45,278 nucleotides of DNA from Micromonospora sp. KC606 (GTDB taxonomy: Bacteria > Actinomycetota > Actinomycetes > Mycobacteriales > Micromonosporaceae). A program made the position numbers and the translations under genes. The DNA lies in the NCBI RefSeq assembly GCF_004348675.1, contig NZ_SMKN01000024.1, forward strand, positions 1 to 45,278. The letters run 5' to 3'. The notes beneath the pieces were generated by a model. It worked only from the letters and a program-made list of their open reading frames with translations. It was not told the origin of the DNA and did no database searches. Of the stretch, positions 7,256-17,712 are shown piece by piece; positions within the stretch are counted from its first letter, which is position 1; every line of letters starts with the position of its first letter.

Positions 7256-10200
7256 GTGGCCCGTCGTACGAGAAAGCGAGGCCGGCTCTTCAACCTCGGC
7301 CTCATGGTGGGCCTTGCGGGCCTGTTGGCCGGCTTCGCCTTCGTGCAACCACCGGAGTCGCCGCCGGCCACCGAACCAGTTGCCGCCGTCGAGGAGAGCC
7401 CGGTCCGGGACACCGAGGCGGAGGCGCTGCTGGCGGCCAGAGCACTCAACCGGCCTGTCGAGGTGCTGGCGGAACGGAGCGAGTACCGGGACGTCTATGC
7501 CCAGCCCGACGGCACCCTCATCGCTAACGAGCACAACCAGGCAGTCCGGGTGCTCCAGAACGACGCGTGGGTGCCCTCGGACGCGACGCTCGTCGCCCAT
7601 CCGGACGGGACGTACAGGCCCACCGCGGCGCTGCTCGACATGCGCCTGTCCGCCGGAGGCACCACCCCGCTGATGGTCGCCGAGCGGGATTCGCGTGTCA
7701 TGACGCTCACCTGGCCTAATCCGCTGCCGATCCCCACAGTCAACGGGGACCAACTCGTCTACCCGGAGGTCTTCCGGGACGTTGATTTGGTGGCGATCGC
7801 GACGGTCGAGGGCTTCTCACACGTCCTGGTGCTCAAGACCCCGGAGGCGGCCAACCTGCCAGAGCTGCAGAACCTTCGACTTGGCGTCACCGGTCAGGGG
7901 CTCACTATCGAGGAGACCGAGGACGGGGGCATCGTCGCCCTCGATCCGGCCACCGGGAACCCGGTGATGGAGGCCGATGCCCCCACCATGTGGGACAGCG
8001 GTAGCCAGGAGGGCGGCGAGGCGATCGGCCTGCGTGAGCGTGAGAGGACCAGCACCACCGTCGCCGAGGACCCGAACGGCGCGTCCGCCCGGGGACCGGG
8101 GGAGACCTCTCGGGTCGCCCCGGTGGGCCTGGCCTACTCCGAGGGGACGCTGCGCCTGACTCCGGACGCCGTCATGCTCGCTGACCCGGATACCACCTAT
8201 CCCGTCTACGTGGATCCGGTGTGGCAGGGCAGCACCAACAGCGCCTGGGCCATGGTCGACAGCGGCTACCCGTCCGAGGAGTACTGGAAGTTCGACGGCA
8301 AGCGGCACGAGCGCATCGGGCTCTGCCCGAACTCCTGCAACAACTCCAAGGTCAAGCGCCTCTTCTACCGGCTCGCCACGCCGTATGCGGGCAAGACGAT
8401 CCTGGAGGCCACCTTCCGGGTGACATTGCAACACGTCTACAACACCACGGCGCGGGCGGCGGCGCTTTACCTCATGCCAGGGCCGATCGCCACCTCAACC
8501 AACTGGAGCAACCAGCCCGGCGGATCGAGTTGGTCGAGCGCGACGCACCTCGACACCAACTCGCCGACCAGGGTCCAGTCGAACTGTACGGCCACCAACC
8601 AGAACACGGAGTGGAACGCCAAGGCGGCCGTACAACAGGCCGTGGCCAAGGGGTGGAGCAGCATCACCCTCGGACTGAAGTCCGTCAACGAGGGCGACTC
8701 GACCCACACCAAGCGGTTCTGCGACAACGCGGTGCTCTCGGTCCGCTACAACCGGGCGCCCCTGATACCCAACCAGTCGGAACTGCTGCTGTCACCGGGT
8801 GGGATCTGTGCCTACGGCGCCGTCGCGCCTCTGACCTCGGAGGTGCCGCGTCTCGACGCCACCCTGCGCGATCCCGACCACTCGTCGTCCCACACCGAGC
8901 AGGTCCAAGCCGAGTTTCGGGTGACCTACACGCTGAAGGGCAGCTCGACGCCGACGGTCCTCCAGGTGAAGACAGGGTTCAAGGCCAGCGGCTCGCGGTT
9001 CAGCTACGCGGTACCGAAGACGATACCGCAGAACGTGACGATCTCCTGGGATGTTCGCGGTGGCGACGGCGTCAGCTGGGGCCCGTGGAGTTCCGACGGA
9101 TCCCGTAACGTCTGTCAGTTCGTCTACGACGCCACCAGTCCCAAGGTGCCCGACGTCGACTCGCCTGAGTATCTCCCCGATGACAGTACGGATACCACGC
9201 CGGAGTGCATCGACAGCGCCGACTGGCTCGGCTCGCTCGGTGTCCAGGGCTCGTTCACCTTCACCCCGGCGGACACCGACGTCGTCGAGTACGAGTACAT
9301 CTTCAACGACGAGCCGTCCGTGCGGGTGAAGCCGACCGCCTCCGGCGCCCCCGTCACGATCAGGTGGACCCCGAAGAAGGAAGGCCCCAACAATCTCTTC
9401 GTCAAGGCCATCGACGCCGCGAAGCGGGCCAGCGCACCTGCCACCTGCACATTCCGGGTGGGTAAGCGTCCCCCGGTGGCCCAGTGGCCGATGGCGGACG
9501 CGGCCGGTGAGCCGCGGGCGAACGATATTCGGGGTTCGCACGATGCGACCGTCGGTAGCGGTGTCAGCTTCGCCTCCACCAACAACTTCGGCGAGTGGGA
9601 CCGCGCCGCCATCTTTGACGGCACCTCCAACGCCTACATGGTGACTGACACCTCCGTACTGACGAACACCTCGCAGAGCTTTGCTGTCACCGGCTGGTTC
9701 CGTGTGGACGACGTCAACCGCCGCCAGGTGGCCGTGAGTCAGGACGGTACGGGTGAGTCCGGCTTCAGCCTCGGCGTCGACCAGGGGAAGTGGTTCTTCC
9801 GCATGCCGACGAGCGATGTCATCAACCTCGGCGAGTGGAAGGTGATGGCGGGCGGGGCGACAACCCACTGGACCTTCGTCACGGCGATCTTCGACGGCCC
9901 GAACAGGAAGATCTCCCTCCAGGTAGGCAACAACCCCGTTGTTGAGGGCGAACGCCGCTCGTTGACTCGAGCCCGGGGTGCCCTCCAGCTTGGCCGCCAG
10001 ACCTACGCCGGGGGCGGCTACTCCGACTTCTGGAAGGGCGGCATGGCGGACGTGTCGGTGTTCGATCGGCCGATTGTGGCCGAGGACTCGACCGGGCTGC
10101 AGAAGCAACTGCTGGTCCGTAAGGCCTACTGGCAGCTCAACGACCAGACCGCAGGCCAGAGCCCGGGGGTGGGCAACAGCCCGCCGTTGGCCCTGAGCCA

Positions 10201-10798
10201 ACAGAGCCTGCTGGTCAAGACGCCGACTCCCATCGGGCGAATGGTGGGCACGGGTCACCTCGAACTTAAGGGTCGGTCCGATCACTACGCCCAGTCGACC
10301 AACGGCCTGGTCGACCCCACGGGTAGCTTCACCCTCACCGCGCGGGTGAGGCTCACCAGCAGCTCCCAGAACCACGCCATGACCGCCTTCTCGATCAAGG
10401 GGCCGAACAACAGCGCCGTCATCGTCCGTGCCAACAGCCAGGGCAAGTGGGAGTTGGCCGCGACCACGGACGATACGGCAGGTGCGGTCTTCCTGGCCCA
10501 GGCGACGGATCAGACTCCCCGCACCGTGGGCGCCGGCGACCACCTCGCGCTGGTCTACGACGGCTACAGCCGTCAGCTCACACTCTGGGTCGAGGGAGTG
10601 TCGACAGAACTGGAGCCGTTGACCGTTCCGTTCAAGCCAACCTCGATGTCGAACATCCAGCTCGGCCGCTCTTTCCTAGGGACGACGGCCGGCGAGCACC
10701 TGTCCGGGAACATCGACGAGGTTCGCGTCTACAACGGTGTCGCGGACAAGATAAAGATCGACAAGCTTCGCCTGATCGGCGAGGCTCCCACCATCTGA
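7256..10798 (+). CDS. Secreted LamG-domain protein, second gene of toxin operon
   Basis: This protein has 1180 residues from GTG 7256. A transmembrane or signal segment follows VARRTRKRGRL (hydrophobic to about residue 27). Residues about 55-320 repeat the N-terminal domain of the preceding gene (LNRPVEVLAERS, QPDGT, ADPDTTYPVYVDPVW), followed by a DNRLRE-like region. Two concanavalin-like LamG/jellyroll domains lie near 740-945 and 955-1180 (VAQWPM..., GSFTLTARVRL). LamG domains usually bind glycans or proteins. Two starts are possible: ATG 7211, overlapping the previous stop by one base, and GTG 7256, placed 8 bases after GGGGAGG. I prefer GTG 7256 because the same ribosome-site and VARR pattern begins the first gene. 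Proteins of this kind commonly precede RHS toxins in actinomycetes, which suggests a role in presenting the toxin. Confidence 0.87.
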   Translation: MARRTRKRGRLFNLGLMVGLAGLLAGFAFVQPPESPPATEPVAAVEESPVRDTEAEALLAARALNRPVEVLAERSEYRDVYAQPDGTLIANEHNQAVRVLQNDAWVPSDATLVAHPDGTYRPTAALLDMRLSAGGTTPLMVAERDSRVMTLTWPNPLPIPTVNGDQLVYPEVFRDVDLVAIATVEGFSHVLVLKTPEAANLPELQNLRLGVTGQGLTIEETEDGGIVALDPATGNPVMEADAPTMWDSGSQEGGEAIGLRERERTSTTVAEDPNGASARGPGETSRVAPVGLAYSEGTLRLTPDAVMLADPDTTYPVYVDPVWQGSTNSAWAMVDSGYPSEEYWKFDGKRHERIGLCPNSCNNSKVKRLFYRLATPYAGKTILEATFRVTLQHVYNTTARAAALYLMPGPIATSTNWSNQPGGSSWSSATHLDTNSPTRVQSNCTATNQNTEWNAKAAVQQAVAKGWSSITLGLKSVNEGDSTHTKRFCDNAVLSVRYNRAPLIPNQSELLLSPGGICAYGAVAPLTSEVPRLDATLRDPDHSSSHTEQVQAEFRVTYTLKGSSTPTVLQVKTGFKASGSRFSYAVPKTIPQNVTISWDVRGGDGVSWGPWSSDGSRNVCQFVYDATSPKVPDVDSPEYLPDDSTDTTPECIDSADWLGSLGVQGSFTFTPADTDVVEYEYIFNDEPSVRVKPTASGAPVTIRWTPKKEGPNNLFVKAIDAAKRASAPATCTFRVGKRPPVAQWPMADAAGEPRANDIRGSHDATVGSGVSFASTNNFGEWDRAAIFDGTSNAYMVTDTSVLTNTSQSFAVTGWFRVDDVNRRQVAVSQDGTGESGFSLGVDQGKWFFRMPTSDVINLGEWKVMAGGATTHWTFVTAIFDGPNRKISLQVGNNPVVEGERRSLTRARGALQLGRQTYAGGGYSDFWKGGMADVSVFDRPIVAEDSTGLQKQLLVRKAYWQLNDQTAGQSPGVGNSPPLALSQQSLLVKTPTPIGRMVGTGHLELKGRSDHYAQSTNGLVDPTGSFTLTARVRLTSSSQNHAMTAFSIKGPNNSAVIVRANSQGKWELAATTDDTAGAVFLAQATDQTPRTVGAGDHLALVYDGYSRQLTLWVEGVSTELEPLTVPFKPTSMSNIQLGRSFLGTTAGEHLSGNIDEVRVYNGVADKIKIDKLRLIGEAPTI

Positions 10799-10880
10799 CA
10801 GCACAGCGTCGGGCCGTCCAATAGTGGGCGGCCCCAACGCTTCCTGCCTTACTTCCGAAACTGACCCCCGGGGAGGGTGG

Positions 10881-13800
10881 ATGTTCTCCCGACTCATGGT
10901 CGCGTCCGGCGCGTTGCAGCGTCGGATGGTGCGACCGGTGTCCTGGGCAATGGCCGGCGTGATGAGCGCGACTCTCATTCAGGTGGCCGACGCCCCCGCC
11001 TCGGCCGCCGCCGAGCGCATTCGTCCGGCAGCCACCGACACAAGCAAGACATTGCCCAACCGTGCCCCGCTCGGTGTGAAACCGCGCAAGGGCGACCCGG
11101 CGGCAGACGCCGCCACGACGACACCGGCCAAGGTGACCTGGCCTGCGGCGGGCGCTGCTGAGATCACCCTACCCACCGCACCGGCGGCTGCGGCACGGGT
11201 GGGCACAAGGACCCCCGCGCCGGCCGCCGCCACCGGCAAGGCCGGCGGCCTCACCGTGTCGGTGGCCGCCGTCGCCGCTCCCGCCGGGAAGGCCGGGGCC
11301 AAGGCGGCGGCTGCGGCGACGCAGCCAGCCCCGAGCAGGATCCGAGCCGAGGTGCTCGATCGTCAGGCCTCGGAGCGGGCCAGGGTCGACGGTCCGTTGG
11401 TGCGGGTCAAACGCGCCGACGGTCAGCAGAGCGCTGCCGACATCCAGCTCGGCATCGGCTATGAGGGCCTGGCCGGTCTGTACGGCGGTGACTTCGGCTC
11501 ACGCCTGACGTTGGTCAAGCTGCCCGAGTGCGCCCTCACCACGCCGGAGCGGGCCGAGTGCGCGCCGCAGCGGGTGTCGACCGTGAACGACGGTGAGGCG
11601 AGAACCGTCTCGGCGCAGGTGAGCGTGGCGGGGACGGGCGCCACGTTCGCGCTGGCGGCCAGCGAGGCATCCTCGCAGGGCAACTACGGCGCCAGTAAGC
11701 TCGCGCCGGCCTCGAAGTGGTCGGTGGCTCCGTCCACCGGCGGCTTCTCCTGGAGTTACCCGCTGCGCACGCCACCGGTGCCGGGTGGCGGTGCACCGGG
11801 CATCAGCCTGTCCTACTCCTCGCAGTCGGTCGACGGCCGTACCGCTACCACCAACAACCAGGGCTCCTGGATCGGCGAGGGATTCAACTACGAGCCGGGC
11901 CACATCGAGCGCCGGTACAAGTCCTGCGCCGACGACGGTCACGACCAGTACGTCGACCAGTGCTGGGCCTACGACAACGCGACCATCGTGCTCAACGGCA
12001 AGTCCACCGAGCTGGTCGACCTCGGAAATGACAGGTGGAAGTTCGCCGACGACGACGGCTCGAAAGTCGAGCGCCTCAGGGGAGCGGACAACGACGACAA
12101 TGACGGTGAGCACTGGCGGGTCACCACCACCGACGGCACCGAGTACTACTTCGGCCTGAACAAACTGCCAGGTTGGACTGCCGGCAAGGAGCGGACGAAC
12201 TCGACCTGGACCGTTCCGGTCTTCGGTGACGACACGGATGAGCCGTGCAAGAAGACCACCTTCCTCGACTCGTTCTGTGACCAGGCGTGGCGGTGGAGCC
12301 TCGACTACGTCAAGGACCGCTACGGCAACGTCAGCTCGTACTACTACGAGCGGGAAACCAACCACTACGCCCGGAGCAAGCGCACCGACATCAACGGGGT
12401 GCCCTATCACCGGGGCGGCTATCTCAAACGAATCGACTACGGGCAGCGCCACAACGCCGTTTACACCACCAACGCACCCGCCCGGGTGAGTTTCGAGGTG
12501 AAGGAGCGGTGCCTGCCAAGCGGCAACGTCGATTGCGACCCGCAGGACCTGAAGACCGAGACGGCGTCGTACTGGCCGGACGTGCCGTTCGACCGCAACT
12601 GCAACGAGAACACCAAGTGCAAGCTCGACCAGATCATGCCGACGTTCTGGACCCGGGCCCGGTTGACCGGCATCACCACCGAGATCCGCGAGGGCAGCGG
12701 CTGGACGCCGGTCGACAAGTGGAAGCTCGATCACCTGCTCACCGACAACGGTGACGGGTCACGCACGCTCTGGCTCCGTTCGATTACCCACACCGGTATG
12801 TACGGACCGGGTGCGGACATCGCCATGCCGTCCGTGGTGCTCGGTGGCCTTCAGTTGCCGAACCGTGTCGACCGGCCCAACGACAACATCAGCCCGCTGA
12901 TCCGGTACCGCCTCGCCACGGTCTATACCGACACGGGCGGGCAGATCGACGTCAAGTACGACGCGCCGGACTGCACCCCGAGCACGTTGCCGACCGAGGG
13001 CAACAGCACCCAGCGCTGCTACCCGGTCAAGTGGAACCCGTTCGGCAGCGGCGACCCGATCACGGACTGGTTCCACAAGTACGTGGTTTCCGCCGTCGAG
13101 GAGACTGACCGGACCGGTGGCGGGCCACTCATGGTCACCAAGTACCGGTACCTCGACGGCGCCGCCTGGCGACATGCGGATCCCGACGGAATCTCCGACC
13201 CGAAGGACCTCACCTGGAGCGAGTGGCGCGGTTACGGCAAGGTAGTCGTCACCGTTGGTGACGGCAATGTCCAGACCACGAAAACCGAGTACCGCTACCT
13301 GCGCGGCATGCACGGTGACAAGAAGCCGGGTGGCGGAACTCGGATCGAAACCGTGAAGGACGCCAGCGGCGTCGAACACACCGACCACGACCAGTTCTCC
13401 GGGCACCAACTAGAGAGCACGGTCTACGACGGCCCGGCGATCGTCAGCCGGACCATCGCCACGCCGTGGCGGCACAACACCGCCACGAAGACGTACAGCT
13501 GGGGCAGCAGGTCGGCGTGGTTCACCAACACGTCGTCGACTCGCAGTTTTGTCGCCCTGGCCGACGGCAAGATGCGGGAGAACAAGAACGTCTCCACCTT
13601 CGAGACCACCTTCGGCCGGGTCACCCAGACCGAGAACCTGGGCGATGTCGACGTCCCCGGTGACGAGGCCTGCACTCGCACCACGTACGCCGACAACCCC
13701 ACCCTCCACCTGTACAGCCTGGTCGCCCGGGCGGAGTCGGTTACGGTGAAGTGCGCCGACACGCCGAACCGCAAGACCCAGGTCATCTCCGACACCCGGA

Positions 13801-16800
13801 CGCTCTACGACGGCAAGGCCTTCGGTGTGGCCCCGACGTTGGGAAACCCCACCCGCTCGGAGCGGCTCCAGAGCCATGACGGCCAGACGCCCACCTACAT
13901 CACGGCCGCCTCCGGCACCTTCGACTCGTTCGGCCGGCCGAAGTCAGCAACCGACGCGATGGGCAACACCACCACCACCGACTACACCGAGACGAACGGT
14001 CTGACGACCAAGGTGGTCGAGAAAAATCCGCTCGACCATGTCACCACCACCGAGTACGCCCCGGCCTGGGGTAGCCCGGTGCGGCAGAGCGACCCGAACA
14101 ATCTGGTCAGCAAGCTGGAGTACGACGCGCTCGGTCGGCTGAGCAAGGTGTGGATGCCGGACCGGACGGGGGCGCCCGGGCTCGATCCGAGCATCAGGTA
14201 CACGTACCTGATCCGGGCCGACAAGCCGGTCGCGGTCAAGACCGAAAAGCGGCAGCGGGACGGCAGCTACAGCGTCGAGTACAAGCTGCACGACGGCCTG
14301 CTGCGTCCGCGTCAGGTGCAGACCGAAGGGCCGGACGGCACCCGGATGATCGCCGACACCATGTACACCCCGACCGGCAAGCTCGACCGGACGTACGCGA
14401 CCTACAACGCCGCGGGCGCGCCGACCGATGCCATCTTTCCTGTCACCATCGGTGAGGTCGAGGGCCAGACGTTCTACGTCTACGACGGCGCGGACCGGGT
14501 CAAGGCGGAGATTTTCTCCGTCGCGGGGAACGAGAAGTGGCGGACCACCACCACCTATGGCGGTGACCGTGTAACGGTCGACCCACCAGAGGGCGGCACT
14601 CCCACCACGACCATCTCCAACGCGCTGGGCCAGACCGTCCAACTGTTGCAGTACAAGGGCTCCGGCCCCTCCGGCGACCACCACACGACCGAGTACACCT
14701 ACACCCCGGCCGGTCAACTGGCCACGGTGAAGGACCCGGTGGGCAACGTCTGGAAGCACGAGTACGACCAGCTCGGCCGCAAGGTCAAGTCGATCGACCC
14801 GGACGCCGGCACGTCGACGATCAGCTACGACAACCTGGATCGGGTCACCAGCACCACCAACGGGCTTGGCCAGACGATCAGCACCACCTACGACGCGATC
14901 GGCCGGACGGCCGCCACCTACAAGGGCACGGCCGAGACGGGTGCGCTGCTCAGCAGTTGGACCTACGACCTGGAGATGCTGGGCCAGCTCTCCGCGACCA
15001 GCCGTTGGATCGACGGCCAGGAGTACGCCACCTACTACACCGCCTATGACGAGTTCTACCGACCGCACGCCACCTACTACCACGTGCCCCAGCACGCCGG
15101 CGCGGAACTCGCCGGTGAGTACACCTTCTCCACCGAATACAACACCGACGGCACCGTCGCCTCGGTCGGGATGTCGGCGGGAGGTGGCCTGCCCTTCGAG
15201 GCGATCGCCTACACCTACGACGGCTTGGAGCGGCTGACCGCCGCCGAGGGAGACGCCAAGTACCTCACCGACGTCGACTACTCGAAGACTGGTCAGGTGA
15301 TCCTGACCGAGTCGCCGCTGGGAGCCAACAAGGTCTGGTCGAGGTACCGGTACGAGCCCGGAACAAAGCGGCTGACCGGCCTGCGGCTGGACCGTAGCAG
15401 CGCGCCCGTCATCGACATCGACGCTCACTACACCTACGACCCTTCCGGCAACATCACCCGGATCGCCGACACGCCGCCCACGGGCAACCGGGATGTGCAG
15501 TGCTTCACCTACGACTACCTGCGCCGGATGGAGCAGGCCTGGACGTCGGCGAGCACCGCGACCGACCCGTGCACTGGTGGACCGTCGGTGACCGGCATCG
15601 GTGGTGTAGCGCCGTACCACCACGCCTACACCTTCGACGACACCGGCAACCGCAAGACCGAGACGCAGTACGCAGCCGATGGCAGCAGGCTGATCCACCG
15701 GGCGTACACGTACCCGGCGGCGGGCACGGCGCAGCCGCACACGCTGCGTCAGATGACCGAGAGCACACCGCAGGGGGACCGCCTCTACACCTACGACTAC
15801 GACGCCGCCGGCAACACCAAGCGGCGCACCAAGGTCGGGGAGGACCAGAAACTGGTCTGGGACGCCGAGGGCAACCTGGAGTCGGTCACCGACGCCGCCG
15901 GCAAGGAGACGAGCTTCTTCTACGACGTCGACGGCTCGCGGATGCTCCGCAAGGAGCCGAATGCCACGACCCTCTACCTGCCGGGGATGGAGATCCGGCT
16001 CAACCACACCACCCGGGCCACCGACGCCACCCGTTACTACGGGCTACCGGGCGGCGGCACGATCGTCCGCAAGCTCAACGGACTGTTCTACGTCGCCTCC
16101 GACCACCACGGCACCGGCCAGGCGACCGTGGACGAGAACGGCGCGATCACACACCGGCGGACGACGCCGTTCGGCGAGGCTCGCGGCAACCCGCTGGCAC
16201 CAGGGCAGTGGCCGACAGAGAAGGGCTTCGTCAACGGCAACGTGGACTCGACCACGGGCCTGGTGAACATCGGCGCCCGCGAGTACGACATCGTCACCGG
16301 TCGGTTCGTCTCCGTCGACCCGATCATCGACAACGGCGACCCGCAGCAGATGAACGGGTACGCCTACGCCAACAACAACCCCATCTCGTTCTCCGACCCC
16401 GACGGCCTCAAGGCGTGCTCCGACGACGCCTGCGGTCCCGGTGCCGACTACGAGGACATGTACGGCAACTACCACAACATCAAGGGGCACAACGACGGCT
16501 GTGGTGGCTGCTCGGGGGCGTTCGATCCGGAAGAACCCACCATCAACGCCTGGAACAACCCTCGCGCCAGTGAGGAGGACCGCCGCGCGGCGGCGGCAGC
16601 CGCGGCCGAGAAGGAGCGGCAGGCGCGGATTGCCCGGGCCAAGCAGAAGATCCTCGACTCGGCCAAGGCCCTGGCGAAAATCCTCGCCGACGAGTTGGGC
16701 ATCACCGACGCGTTCAACTGCCTCACCAAGGGCGACATGGGCGGCTGTCTGGCGACCGCGGGCAACATCGCCGCCGCCATGCTCGGCGGCGTCCTCGGCA

Positions 16801-17708
16801 AACTGGCCGCCAGATACGGCGCTCCATGGAAATGGAAGAAGGCCGCCAACCTGGCTACTCGCGTCAAGGGCCTCCTGGGCGACCTCATCGACGGAGTTAA
16901 GGCCTATCTGAACCCTTGTGGCAAGCACAGCTTCGCGCCAGGGACCTTGGTGCTGCTTGCCGACGGGTCGGTCCGTCCCATCGAGGAAATACGTCCGGGT
17001 GACCAGGTCGTCGCTGCGGATCCACAGAGTGGCAAGTCCGGGCCGCAGACAGTGGTCGCTACGCACATCAATGTCGACCTGGAGTTGACCGACCTGACCC
17101 TGTCGGTCGGTGGTCGCACTGTCGCCCTGAAAACCACGGAAAACCACCCGGTGTGGAGCCGTGACCGGCATGACTGGGTGCACGCTGGTGAACTCCGGGT
17201 CGGCGAGAAGTTGCTGACTGTCGGCGGGGATCTTGTCACTGTCACCGCTGTTCGGTCGTACCTCGCCTCTAGAGTCATGCACGACCTTACGGTCGACACC
17301 ATCCACACGTACTATGTGCTCGCCGGCAACACCCCCGTACTCGTACACAACTGCAACCTTGCAAACTATGCCGACAGCGTGCGAAATAAGCCTGGAGTCA
17401 AATTTGCCTCGGAGTACACATCGCCTTCAGGCGCCAAGTACTACGGCCATAATAGGCATGGACAGCAGGCAGAAGGACCGCTAGCGGACGCGCTTGAGCG
17501 GGCGGGCCACCATGGAGGGTGTGCAGAGGTGCATTGCCTGATCCAAGCTCAGGCAGCGGAAGGTCCCGACGCTATCAGGGGTGGAACCATGCGCACGGTG
17601 CAGACGAGAAACAATTCTATGCCGACGTCAAATACGACTGGTCATGGCGAACCGGCGTACCCTTGCGGTCGTTGTAGCCGGCTACTGGAAGATCTCGGGA
17701 TCGGGTGA
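10881..17708 (+). CDS. Giant secreted RHS/YD-repeat polymorphic toxin with Hint domain and C-terminal deaminase-like toxin
   Basis: This protein has 2275 residues from ATG 10881, which follows a GGAGGG site. A hydrophobic export segment lies near 15-40, then an Ala/Pro-rich linker. From about 250 a SpvB/RHS-type shell begins, with many YD repeats to about 1790. The RHS core (GRFVSVDP ... YAYANNNP ... SDPDGL) ends near 1840. A Hint (intein-like) autoprocessing domain spans Cys2013 (CGKHSFAPGT) to the VLVHN end at Asn2157. The released tail of about 117 residues carries CAE (2214-2216) and PCGRC (2261-2265), the zinc-site pattern of YwqJ-like members of the cytidine deaminase superfamily. I infer a nucleic-acid or nucleotide deaminase toxin. 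GC falls clearly in this tail, as expected of an exchangeable toxin tip. The SUKH-like gene 4 bases downstream supports the toxin reading. Confidence 0.9.
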   Translation: MFSRLMVASGALQRRMVRPVSWAMAGVMSATLIQVADAPASAAAERIRPAATDTSKTLPNRAPLGVKPRKGDPAADAATTTPAKVTWPAAGAAEITLPTAPAAAARVGTRTPAPAAATGKAGGLTVSVAAVAAPAGKAGAKAAAAATQPAPSRIRAEVLDRQASERARVDGPLVRVKRADGQQSAADIQLGIGYEGLAGLYGGDFGSRLTLVKLPECALTTPERAECAPQRVSTVNDGEARTVSAQVSVAGTGATFALAASEASSQGNYGASKLAPASKWSVAPSTGGFSWSYPLRTPPVPGGGAPGISLSYSSQSVDGRTATTNNQGSWIGEGFNYEPGHIERRYKSCADDGHDQYVDQCWAYDNATIVLNGKSTELVDLGNDRWKFADDDGSKVERLRGADNDDNDGEHWRVTTTDGTEYYFGLNKLPGWTAGKERTNSTWTVPVFGDDTDEPCKKTTFLDSFCDQAWRWSLDYVKDRYGNVSSYYYERETNHYARSKRTDINGVPYHRGGYLKRIDYGQRHNAVYTTNAPARVSFEVKERCLPSGNVDCDPQDLKTETASYWPDVPFDRNCNENTKCKLDQIMPTFWTRARLTGITTEIREGSGWTPVDKWKLDHLLTDNGDGSRTLWLRSITHTGMYGPGADIAMPSVVLGGLQLPNRVDRPNDNISPLIRYRLATVYTDTGGQIDVKYDAPDCTPSTLPTEGNSTQRCYPVKWNPFGSGDPITDWFHKYVVSAVEETDRTGGGPLMVTKYRYLDGAAWRHADPDGISDPKDLTWSEWRGYGKVVVTVGDGNVQTTKTEYRYLRGMHGDKKPGGGTRIETVKDASGVEHTDHDQFSGHQLESTVYDGPAIVSRTIATPWRHNTATKTYSWGSRSAWFTNTSSTRSFVALADGKMRENKNVSTFETTFGRVTQTENLGDVDVPGDEACTRTTYADNPTLHLYSLVARAESVTVKCADTPNRKTQVISDTRTLYDGKAFGVAPTLGNPTRSERLQSHDGQTPTYITAASGTFDSFGRPKSATDAMGNTTTTDYTETNGLTTKVVEKNPLDHVTTTEYAPAWGSPVRQSDPNNLVSKLEYDALGRLSKVWMPDRTGAPGLDPSIRYTYLIRADKPVAVKTEKRQRDGSYSVEYKLHDGLLRPRQVQTEGPDGTRMIADTMYTPTGKLDRTYATYNAAGAPTDAIFPVTIGEVEGQTFYVYDGADRVKAEIFSVAGNEKWRTTTTYGGDRVTVDPPEGGTPTTTISNALGQTVQLLQYKGSGPSGDHHTTEYTYTPAGQLATVKDPVGNVWKHEYDQLGRKVKSIDPDAGTSTISYDNLDRVTSTTNGLGQTISTTYDAIGRTAATYKGTAETGALLSSWTYDLEMLGQLSATSRWIDGQEYATYYTAYDEFYRPHATYYHVPQHAGAELAGEYTFSTEYNTDGTVASVGMSAGGGLPFEAIAYTYDGLERLTAAEGDAKYLTDVDYSKTGQVILTESPLGANKVWSRYRYEPGTKRLTGLRLDRSSAPVIDIDAHYTYDPSGNITRIADTPPTGNRDVQCFTYDYLRRMEQAWTSASTATDPCTGGPSVTGIGGVAPYHHAYTFDDTGNRKTETQYAADGSRLIHRAYTYPAAGTAQPHTLRQMTESTPQGDRLYTYDYDAAGNTKRRTKVGEDQKLVWDAEGNLESVTDAAGKETSFFYDVDGSRMLRKEPNATTLYLPGMEIRLNHTTRATDATRYYGLPGGGTIVRKLNGLFYVASDHHGTGQATVDENGAITHRRTTPFGEARGNPLAPGQWPTEKGFVNGNVDSTTGLVNIGAREYDIVTGRFVSVDPIIDNGDPQQMNGYAYANNNPISFSDPDGLKACSDDACGPGADYEDMYGNYHNIKGHNDGCGGCSGAFDPEEPTINAWNNPRASEEDRRAAAAAAAEKERQARIARAKQKILDSAKALAKILADELGITDAFNCLTKGDMGGCLATAGNIAAAMLGGVLGKLAARYGAPWKWKKAANLATRVKGLLGDLIDGVKAYLNPCGKHSFAPGTLVLLADGSVRPIEEIRPGDQVVAADPQSGKSGPQTVVATHINVDLELTDLTLSVGGRTVALKTTENHPVWSRDRHDWVHAGELRVGEKLLTVGGDLVTVTAVRSYLASRVMHDLTVDTIHTYYVLAGNTPVLVHNCNLANYADSVRNKPGVKFASEYTSPSGAKYYGHNRHGQQAEGPLADALERAGHHGGCAEVHCLIQAQAAEGPDAIRGGTMRTVQTRNNSMPTSNTTGHGEPAYPCGRCSRLLEDLGIG

Positions 17709-17712
17709 ACTT

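Noticed and set aside
13944..16007. 687-codon antisense frame inside the RHS gene
   Set aside because: Shadow frame. The plus-strand frame carries clear YD repeats and the RHS core.
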